Below, in pieces: positions 55,066 through 64,000 of a stretch of 64,000 nucleotides of DNA. Made by a program: the position numbers and the translations under genes. The stretch's first letter is position 1. Each line of letters opens with the position of its first letter. Origin of the DNA: Mikania micrantha (Eukaryota > Streptophyta > Magnoliopsida > Asterales > Asteraceae). The notes below the pieces were generated by a model. It worked only from the letters and a program-made list of their open reading frames with translations, made no database searches and was not told the DNA's origin. The stretch lies in assembly GCA_009363875.1 (NCBI GenBank), contig CM018683.1, forward strand, positions 41,996,804-42,060,803. The letters run 5' to 3'.

Positions 55066-56153
55066 CCCTTTGGTTTGGGCGCTTCCGGTTTCTTTCCCGA
55101 GCCTTGAGATTTAAACGATCGGCTATCATCATTAATTGGTGCTGCCCTCTTAAGTTCAGGGCACTCACTCCTCCTATGACCTGGCTTATAACAATGATAG
55201 CACAGACTAGGAGAGCTCAAACACTGGGTTGCCAAATGTCCCGGCTTCCCACATTTATAACAGACAACAGGCCTAGCACGACACTCCCCCGCGTGCATCC
55301 TCCCACAATTGGGACAAGTTTTAGTAAAAACAGGCTTTTTAAACGATTTAACAAACTTCGCCTTTTTAGATGAACATGTGTCTGTTTCTGCCTTTCGTTT
55401 ATCTCCCCGATCTTCCTGCCGTTTCAGTTCCAATTCCCGTTCTCGGGCACAATTGATCAACTCATTAAGTGTCTCACACTTAGAAGGCGTGAGAAACTCC
55501 CGGTACTTTGTGTTCAACATAGTATGATACCGGTTTATCCACATCCTTTCAGTCTGAAGAAGATCCGGACAAAATTTAGCTTTATCGAAGAAAATGGCAG
55601 TAATGGTATCAATACTTTCATCTTTCTGCTGTAGATGCAGAAACTCCTCAGTAATACGATCAATAGCGGCTTGAGGACAAAACCGCTTCAAGAAAAGTTC
55701 TTTAAACTGGGCCCACGTCAGCCCTTTTATTCCATCTCTGCCTTTTTCCTTCCTCAACAATTCCCACCAATCTTTGGCACGATCTTTCAACTGATTACCA
55801 GCAAACATGACCTCATCAGTCGGGTCACAATGACTAGTTTCAAACGTACTTTCAATATCAGATATCCAACGCTGGCTAATCAAGGGATCTACCTCCCCTT
55901 TAAACTCAGCTGGCTTACAAGCCATAAATTCTTTAAAAGTAGTTGTCTTAGAAGATTGTTTCATCTCCACTCCAGTTTCAAATTCAGACAACTCTTGATG
56001 AAGGAACTCTTTTAAGGAAGACTTAATTTCATCAATATATGTGGGCAAAGCAGCTTCAAAAGCCTTTGCCACCTCTTCCTTCACCATTATTTGAGTTTCA
56101 GTGAGTTCCACCTTCTCACTGCTATTCACACCAGATGTATGTTCCTCAGCCAT
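55066..56153 (-). pseudogene. Ty3 gag, left copy (full length, frameshift before protease)
   Basis: ATG at 56153 (MAEEHTSGVNSSE). An N-terminal helix-rich part, then gag core with FKEFMACKPAEFKGE, QRWISDIEST, KDWWELLRKEK and FKELFLKRFCP. A basic stretch and three Cys/His clusters follow: CPNCGRMHAGEC (unusual spacing), CYKCGKPGHLATQC and CYHCYKPGHRRSEC. A C missing from a C-run at about 55065, compared with the right copy, throws the linker to protease out of frame. The gag domain itself is complete. Confidence 0.88.
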
Positions 56154-56560
56154 TCGTGGCTGAAATCATATAATCAGACAGTCAGTTTCATATATTCACA
56201 ATATTTAATAATCTTGTACTTATATAGTACATAATCACCTTACCTAATATTCAAAATCATGATACAATCTGACTTAATTAAGGAAACGGTTATGTCATAA
56301 GCATCTCATTATACTGGCCAGGCATAATAACATGTTTATCACACACTCGTGCCCTTAACTTCATCATTTCATTTCATAATTGAGAAGTTCGGTTCACACA
56401 ATTTATACACACAACAATGTGTACATACACAATTCAATACATAAATACTGACCTCATACCTCCGGCTTAATGATCGAGGCTGGAATCGAACGTTTCATCA
56501 CATATCAAGAGCATAAGATTTGAGTTCAAGTGTGTTTCCAACACTTGAATCCCTCAAACC

Positions 56561-56577
56561 AATGCTCTGATACCAGC
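56561..56577 (-). other. Primer-binding site (tRNA-Met type), left copy
   Basis: The minus strand reads GCTGGTATCAGAGCATT three bases after the LTR end GGGTTACA. Confidence 0.88.
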
Positions 56578-56579
56578 TT

Positions 56580-58683
56580 TGTAACCCCCGGTTACTATTC
56601 AACATTTTAAAATAATATCAGAGTTGGTCCCAGCAAATTTTTCATTTTTAAAACCTTGTTTGACCTTCTTTATTTAATAATATTAAACAAAGTTTAACGC
56701 AAACGTAAACGTGTCACACATTTTACAATACTTATTTACATAAGTAAGTTTAAACCCAAATTTCAAACGTTTGCAACAAGGTTTTGCTCGTTCGATTCCT
56801 GCTCCACCTCGATCCTTACAGCCGTGTACGTCATTTTTGACCTACAAACATCACACAATAATTCCCATTAGTTCATAAGAACTAAGTAAGTAAACCCCAA
56901 TGGTTTCTCAACAATAAAATGTAAAAATACATTTTTCACAATCAACATTCAAACTGAGTCATTTCTATTCGAATTGACTCTCACAATATAATATCATATT
57001 ACCATCATCAACTATTGCTCACAATAGTTTAATCAAAATTACACTATGGTGTTCACATTCATGTGCTTCCACCATAGCTATTGTCAGCACCTCTGACTAT
57101 CCACCATTGTGGAGTCATAAATTATTCAAGTCTTAAGATGTTCACCAACCGGTACTTCCATCTAAGACAATTGACAGCACCTCTGTCTATCCACCATTGT
57201 GGAGTCATATATAATTCAAGTCTTAAGATGTTCACCCACCGGTACTTCCATCTAAGACAATTGCCAGCACCTCTGGCTATCCACCATTGTGGAGTCATAT
57301 TTATTTAGTCTAAGATGTTCACCCACCGGTACTTCCATCTAGACAATTGCCAGCACCTCTGGCTATCCACCATTGTGGAGTCATATATAATTTAATCAAA
57401 TTACTATGATGTTCACCCAACCGGTACTTCCATCATAGAAGTCCCACACTATTATTTACCAAGGTATTGGATTTATCATAGGTTGTTGAACTTTTATTAT
57501 TCAACATTCCCCTATCACCAATGCCATATTTATTATATAATTTATTCAACAACAATTTCAATATTTATTATGTGATGTCATAGTTGTGGGATTACTTACC
57601 TTAATCAGATAAGGGATTAGCAACTGCAGGCTCCTTTCCTGCTCTATGACTAGTGGTTTGACTTCCACTACCACCACCTAGTTGCAAAATATATATACAA
57701 CTAGTTTCAACACGTATAGCACATACAATCAAGTTCAACACACTTGACTGATTTGACTTCCTCAAAGTCAATTCATCACATAACTGACTCTATCTTACTA
57801 CGTTTAGCAAGTTTTAGTCAATTATCACACTTATTCATATTTCATGCCTTCCCAGGCAATTTATCAAATAATTGATGTTCATTATATTAGTTACGATCTT
57901 TAATATTTTTATTATTCAATTTTTATTTTTAAGATCAAAACTATTAATAATGGTAACATCAATTCATCAAAATCATCATTTAATCTATGGATTATAATCC
58001 ATAATTTATTTAAAATCATATTCAACCCATCCTGCTAGTTATCACACCATGATATGGGTTTCATAACAACCGGACATTATCCCGGCTTCAAAACGAAGAT
58101 TTCACCATCAAAACAACAAGTTCTTCGTTTCTAACAATCCCTAGTTATCAACTAGGCAATAATCAATACCCATAATCATATTATTACAATCAAAACTAGA
58201 TTTAATCCACACAATATTAAACTAGTAGGATAAAACAAACCGTTACCTGATCTGACGGATTTCTACGGTTAAAACAACGATCGGGACTTGAAAACACGAT
58301 CCTATGCGCGATCTGGATGATCAGAAGCCTTAAATTGAAGTTTTTAGGCTTAGAAATGGTAGGTTTTCGTCTGGAGTCAAGAACAAGTCGAGAAAGAATG
58401 AAAATTTATGTTTTCGATGAAATCTGATCGTTTAACTTCGTTTCGCGATTCCGGGAGCATACGAACTCCGTTTTGCCCACGGTTTTCGCCCACGTTCATC
58501 ATTTTTCACATACTATCAATCCCCAATAACAAAAGTTACTAAATCCTCGTGGATTTCAAGCACGACCAAATGTGCTCTTGCCATTAATGACGTAACTCTT
58601 ACACATTTTCAAATCACAACAACCACAATCGTTTAATTAACCATTATTCACAATACATTCATTATTAAAAACCGGTTGTTACA
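56580..58683 (-). mobile_element. LTR B (2104 bp), shared middle LTR
   Basis: It has the same ends as LTR A. It is about 70 bp longer, mainly because it has four minisatellite units (57085, 57174, 57265, 57351) against three. It serves as 5' LTR of the left copy and 3' LTR of the right copy. Confidence 0.9.
57080..57435. repeat. Minisatellite in LTR B, four ~89-bp units
   Basis: The same unit as in LTR A, with one extra copy. A 75-codon open frame across it (57081-57308) simply reflects the repeat. Confidence 0.88.
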
Positions 58684-58705
58684 AATCTCCCCTCCTTACA
58701 AAGGT
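58684..58705 (-). other. Polypurine tract, right copy
   Basis: Identical in wording to the tract at 51669-51690 and adjoining the LTR B start. Confidence 0.8.
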
Positions 58706-58721
58706 TTCGTCCCCGAAACCG

Positions 58722-58992
58722 ATTAAACCTCAAAAAGGAAAGGATAATACTTTCTCATTTCATTTTCTGACTCCCACGTAATTTCAGAACCGGTTCTATT
58801 TTTCCACTGAACCTTCACCTGGCTCAATGATTTATTCTAAGTTGCTTGACTTTTCGGTCAAGTATTGCCACTGGCTTTTCCACATAATTCAACTTGTCAT
58901 CAATTTCTATATCTTCCAGTGGTACGTATGCAGATTCATCTGCTAAACATTTTCGTAAGTAAGAAACATGGAACGTATTATGAATTCCACTT
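58722..58992 (-). pseudogene. Chromodomain tail of pol, right copy
   Basis: Matches the left copy but has an extra one-base loss in the KQLRNKS region (about 58840), besides the shared frameshift near 58992. Confidence 0.75.
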
Positions 58993-61900
58993 ACTCCTCT
59001 GGTAGCTCTAGGCGATAAGCAACTTCACCAACACGAGCTATGATTTTAAATGGTCCAATAAAGCGTGGACTTAACTTTCCTCGCTTACGAAAACGTATAA
59101 CACCTTTCCATGGTGAGACTTTTAACAACACAAAATCTCCTACCTGGAATTCAATGGGCCTTCTACGCTTATCAGCGTATGATTTCTGACGGTCTTGGGC
59201 CGCCTTCAGATGGGCACGGATCTGATCTATCCGTTCATTGGTAGCTTTAACTACACTTTGTGTGCGAGTTCACGTTGCCCAACTTCTCCCCAACAAACGG
59301 GAGTTCGACATTTTCTCCCATATAGCATCTCATAAGGAGGCATTCCAATGCTGGAATGATAACTATTATTATACGAGAACTCTGCTAAAGGTAAATAATC
59401 ATCCCAACTACCCCCAAAGTCAATAATGCACGCTCGTAACATATCCTCTAGGTCTGAATGGTTCTTTCACTTTGTCCATCAGTCTGAGGATGATACGCAG
59501 TGCTTAACAACAGTTTTGTTCCTAATTCTTCTTGAAAATTTCTCCAAAATCGAGAAGTAAATCGAGTATCTCGATCAGAGATAATGGTTACAGGCACACC
59601 ATGACGAGACACAATTTCTCGTACATATATCTCTGCCATTTTATCAGAAGAATAGGTCTCACGAATGGGCAAGAAATGAGCACTCTTGGTCAACCTATCC
59701 ACAATGACCCAAATCGTATCACATCCCTTCCTTGTCTTAGGAAGTTTAGTAATCAGGTCCATTGTGATATGTTCCCATTTCCACATTGGGATTTCCAATG
59801 GTTGCAACTTACCATAAGGTTTCTGGTGCTCTGCTTTTACCTGCATACAAGTCAAACATTTCGCTACATGTTTAACAATATCTCGTTTCATACCTGGCCA
59901 CCAATAGTTTACCCGAAGGTCACGATACATTTTAGTAGCCCCAGGATGAATTGAGTACTTCGACTTGTGTGCTTCTTCCAACAATGCAGACTTAAGTGGA
60001 CAAGTGGGAGGTATCCACACTCGACCCCACCTAGTCTTCAAACCACGACTATCTTCATCAAGATTATGAGCTTGCCCTTTAATCCTGTCTCGTTTCCAAT
60101 TTTCTTCCTTTAAAGCTTCAGTCTGGGCTTCCTTGATCTGTTCAATTAAACCTGAAGTAATCACAAGCTGCATAGCTTTCACTTTGATTGGTTCACACTC
60201 TTCTTTTCTACTCAAGGCATCTGCCACCACATTCGCTTTACCAGGATGATAAAGGATTTCACAATCATAGTCCTTGAGTAATTCCAGCCATCGTCTTTGC
60301 CTCATATTCAATTCCTTCTGAGTGAAGAAATATTTCAAGCTCTTATGATCAGTGTAAATGGTACACTTTACACCGTACAAATAATGCCTCCAGATTTTTA
60401 AGGCAAATACGACTGCTGCAAGTTCTAAATCATGAATAGGATAATTGATTTCATGGGTTTTTAGTTGTCTTGAGGCATAAGCAATCACCTTGCCTCGTTG
60501 CATAAGAACACAACCCAGACCATGATAAGAAGCATCAGAATATATCACAAAATCATCAGGACCATCTGGTAACGTTAATACCGGTGCCTGAGTTAATTTG
60601 GACTTTAATTCTTGGAATGCTTTCTCTTGGTCATCACCCCACACAAACTTAACATCTTTTCTTGTAAGTTTGGTTAAAGATGAAGCAATCTTAGCAAAGT
60701 CTTGAATGAATCTACGATAATAACCAGCTAAGCCAAGAAAACTTCTGACATCAGTTGGATTTTTGGGTAGACTCCAATTGGTCACTGCTTGAATCTTAGA
60801 AGGATCAACAAGAATGCCATCTGCATTTATCACATGTCCAAGAAATTGGACTTCATGCAACCAAAAGACACATTTAGAAAATTTGGCATATAACTTCTTC
60901 CTTCGGAGAGTCTCAAGTACCTCCCGTAAGTGACACGCATGATCACCTTCATTCTTGGAATAAACAAGAATATCATCAATAAAAACGATAACAGATCGAT
61001 CCAACATAGGACGACACACCCGATTCATCAAGTCCATGAATGCAGCCGGTGCATTAGTCAGCCCAAAAGACATGACAAGAAATTCGTAATGACCATATCG
61101 GGTTCGAAACGCTGTTTTAGGAATATCTTCTTCCCTAACTTTAATTTGGTGATAACCCGACCTAAGATCAATTTTAGAGAACCAAGAAGCCCCTTGTAAC
61201 TGATCAAAAAGATCATCGATCCGAGGCAAAGGATATTTGTTTTTCACCGTCACTTTATTAAGTTCTCGATAATCAATACACATACGAAAACTTCCGTCCT
61301 TCTTTTTAACAAAAAGAACTGGAGCACCCCAAGACGAGATGCTTGGACGAATAAAACCTTTATCGAGAAGATCCTGCAATTGAGTCATCAACTCTTGCAA
61401 TTCAGACGGTGCTAAACGATAAGGAGCTTTTGCTATAGGCTTGGCTCCTGGAATAAGATCGATTCTAAACTCAACATTTCTATTAGAAGGGATTCCCGGT
61501 AAGTCATCCGGAAAAACGTCAGGAAAATCCCTAACAATTGGGACATCCTCCAAACACTTTACTGTTTTCTCAGCATCAATGACATAAGCTAAGAAGGATT
61601 GGCCCCCATGATTCATATACTTCATGGCTTTGACCAAAGAGCACAAAACAACCCCTCCACGTTTTTCTCCTTGAATGGATAATTCATAACCACTAGGGGT
61701 TATCAATTGTATAACTTTGCGATTGCAAAGTATATTGGCTTTATAAGAAGATAGCCAATCCATTCCAATAACAACATCAAACTCCCCCAATACCATGGGT
61801 ATTAAATCAACAACATAATCCTCGTTATTGATCGTAAGCTTACAGTTTCGATAAATATCAAACACACGAAAACTTTTAGAATCAGCAACCTCTACTTCTA

Positions 61901-62737
61901 ACGGTACAGGCAACTTTTCTAAGACAAAAGATGGATGATGCACAAATTTTATAGACACAAAAGATCGATTGGCTCCAGAATCAAATAACACATAAGCAGG
62001 TATTGAGTTAACGAAGAAGGTACCTGTCACCACATCAGATGTGACTTTAGCCTCCTCTGCCGAAATCTGGAAAGCTCTCCCCTTTGGTTTGGGCGCTTCC
62101 GGTTTCTTTCCCGAGCCTTGAGATTTAAACGATCGGTTATCATCATTAATTGGTACTGCCCTCTTAAGTTCAGGGCACTCACTCCTCCTATGACCTGGCT
62201 TATAACAATGATAGCACAGACTAGGAGAGCTCAAACACTGGGTTGCCAAATGTCCCGGCTTCCCACATTTATAGCAGACAACAGGCCTAGCACGACACTC
62301 CCCCGCGTGCATCCTCCCACAATTGGGACAAGTTTTAGTAAAAACAGGCTTTTTAAACGATTTAACAAACTTCGCCTTTTTGGATGAACATGTGTCTGTT
62401 TCTGCCTTTCGTTTATCTCCCCGATCTTCCTGCCGTTTCAGTTCCAATTCCCGTTCTCGGGCACAATTGATCAACTCATTAAGTGTCTCACACTTAGAAG
62501 GCGTGAGAAACTCCCGGTACTTTGTGTTCAACATAGTATGATACCGGTTTATCCACATCCTTTCAGTCTGAAGAAGATCCGGACAAAATTTAGCTTTATC
62601 GAAGAAAATGGCAGTAATGGTATCAATACTTTCATCTTTCTGCTGTAGATGCAGAAACTCCTCAGTAATACGATCAATAGCGGCTTGAGGACAAAACCGC
62701 TTCAAGAAAAGTTCTTTAAACTGGGCCCACGTCAGCC
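58992..62737 (-). pseudogene. Ty3 gag C-terminus to integrase, right copy
   Basis: A continuous frame of about 1095 native residues (62737 to 59451) covers the gag C-terminus with three Cys/His clusters, protease (FDSGANRSF), RT (RTRYGHYEF intact, FIDDILVYSK), RNase H and most of integrase up to SERTIQT. One-base losses at about 59450 and 59257 and the shared one at about 58992 then break integrase and its C-terminal domain. Gag is joined to protease in one frame here, showing the ancestral gag-pol arrangement. Lesions present in the left copy (54074 stop, 54590 and 55065 shifts) are absent. Confidence 0.9.
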
Positions 62738-63166
62738 TTTTATTCCATCTCTGCCTTTTTCCTTCCTCAACAATTCCCACCAATCTTTGGCACGATCTTT
62801 CAACTGATTACCAGCAAACATGACCTCATCAGTCGGGTCACAATGACTAGTTTCAAACGTACTTTCAATATCAGATATCCAACGCTGGCTAATCAAGGGA
62901 TCTACCTCCCCTTTAAACTCAGCTGGCTTACAAGCCATAAATTCTTTAAAAGTAGTTGTCTTAGAAGATTGTTTCATCTCCACTCCAGTTTCAAATTCAG
63001 ACAACTCTTGATGAAGGAACTCTTTTAAGGAAGACTTAATTTCATCAATATATGTGGGCAAAGCAGCTTCAAAAGCCTTTGCCACCTCTTCCTTCACCAT
63101 TATTTGAGTTTCAGTGAGTTCCACCTTCTCACTGCTATTCACACCAGATGTATGTTCCTCAGCCAT
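62738..63166 (-). pseudogene. Ty3 gag N-terminus, right copy
   Basis: ATG at 63166. Nearly the same as the left copy up to GRDGIK, where a base missing from a CCC run (about 62738) shifts frame ahead of LTWAQFKELF. The remaining gag continues in the adjacent frame. Confidence 0.88.
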
Positions 63167-63572
63167 TCGTGGCTGAAATCATATAATCAGACAGTCAGTT
63201 TCATATATTCACAATATTTAATAATCTTGTACTTATATAGTACATAGTCACCTTACCTAATATTCAAAATCATGATACGATCTGACTTAATTAAGGAAAC
63301 GGTTATGTCATAAGCATCTCATTATACTGGCCAGGCATAATAACATGTTTATCACACACTCGTGCCCTTAACTTCATCATTTCATTTCATAATTGAGAAG
63401 TTCGGTTCACACAATTTATACACACAACAATGTGTACATACACAATTCAATACATAAATACTGACCTCATACCTCCGGCTTAATGATCGAGGCTGGAATC
63501 GAACGTTTCATCACATATCAAGAGCATAAGATTTGAGTTCAGGTGTGTTTCCAACACTTGAATCCCTCAAAC

Positions 63573-63590
63573 CAATGCTCTGATACCAGC
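63573..63590 (-). other. Primer-binding site (tRNA-Met type), right copy
   Basis: The minus strand reads GCTGGTATCAGAGCATT next to the LTR C end GGGCCACA. Confidence 0.85.
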
Positions 63591-63592
63591 TT

Positions 63593-64000
63593 TGTGGCCC
63601 CCGGTTACTATTCAACATTTTAAAATAATATCAGAGTTGGTCCCAGCAAATTTTTCATTTTTAAAACCTTGTTTGACCTTCTTTATTTAATAATATTAAA
63701 CAAAGTTTAACGCAAAAGTAAACATGTCAAACATTTTACAATACTTATTTACATAAGTAAGTTTAAACCCAAAATTTCAAACGGTTGCAACAAGGTTTTG
63801 CTCGTTCGATTCCTGCTCCACCTCGATCCTTACAGCCGTGTACGTCATTTTTGACCTACAACATCACACAATAATTCCCATTAGTTCATAAGAACTAAGT
63901 AAGTAAACCCCAATGGTTTCTCAACAATAAAATGTAAAAATACATTTTTCACAATCAACATTCAAACTGAGTCATTTCTATTCGAATTGACCCTAACAAT
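63593..64000 (-). mobile_element. LTR C, 5' LTR of the right copy, cut by the window
   Basis: It begins TGTGGCCCCCGG on the plus strand, against TGTAACCCCCGG in LTRs A and B, so its terminal inverted repeat is mutated. In several small differences it agrees with LTR A rather than LTR B. Confidence 0.88.

Larger units (their letters stand above)
49634..64000 (-). mobile_element. Tandem Ty3 chromovirus array: LTR-internal-LTR-internal-LTR
   Basis: Three LTR copies (49634, 56580, 63593) alternate with two near-identical internal regions, all in minus orientation. The middle LTR serves as 3' LTR of the right-hand copy and 5' LTR of the left-hand copy. Both internal regions carry the same gag, pol and chromodomain and share a frameshift near the end of integrase. 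This is the expected product of unequal recombination between LTRs. The right end is beyond the window. Confidence 0.9.

Noticed and set aside
57081..57308. 75-aa ORF with internal repeats
   Set aside because: It is the LTR minisatellite read in one frame; LTR A, with fewer units, does not keep it open in the same way.

Overview
This is nuclear DNA from a eudicot plant. The only clear single-copy host gene is a two-exon F-box/LRR gene of the SKIP1 type. The rest is nested retrotransposons, DNA-transposon remnants and domesticated-transposase-type families. Chromovirus (Tekay/Del-like) Ty3 elements whose LTRs end in GGGTGTGACA, together with plant mobile domain (PMD), Ulp1-like and GRF-type sequences, suggest Asteraceae (lettuce/sunflower group). 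That family assignment is inference. LAYOUT: (1) 1-16376 is a stack of nested LTR elements. A Ty3 element on the minus strand (about 78-8541) carries an extra acidic coiled-coil ORF upstream of gag. It sits inside a broken Copia element (8542-13301, minus), which itself sits in Ty3 LTR sequence (13302-16376). (2) 16377-25585 is a Copia 3' end whose LTR was split by a second Ty3 element (16867-25089, plus strand). That element is bounded by a 5-bp duplication ACTTC, has a 4.2-kb 3' LTR, and has lost most of its 5' LTR and gag. (3) 25586-36430 is a different neighbourhood: a PMD pseudogene with a tandem exon duplication, two Ulp1-like (C48) fragments with Ser at the nucleophile position, a GRF-zinc-finger/coiled-coil/TM gene, a proline-rich ORF, and a Mutator-like (MURA) transposase whose DDE core and SWIM finger are open. 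This resembles the cargo of Ulp1-carrying MULEs. (4) 37066-48503 is SKIP1, two exons split by a 10.5-kb intron filled with transposon remnants: a MITE-like element, hAT, a Helitron with a PIF1-helicase tail nested in another repeat, and LINE reverse transcriptase. A long-TIR foldback MITE follows the gene. (5) 49634-64000 is a tandem Ty3 array, LTR-internal-LTR-internal-LTR, minus strand. The two internal regions share at least one frameshift and also carry private ones. WORKING STATE: SKIP1 looks intact. The GRF gene may be intact. Every retroelement polyprotein has at least one frameshift or stop, so none looks autonomous as written. Several of these lesions are one-base changes in homopolymers and could be assembly error. 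No tRNA, rRNA or CRISPR feature of bacterial type is seen; a tRNA-like, SINE-head-like segment lies inside one LTR.
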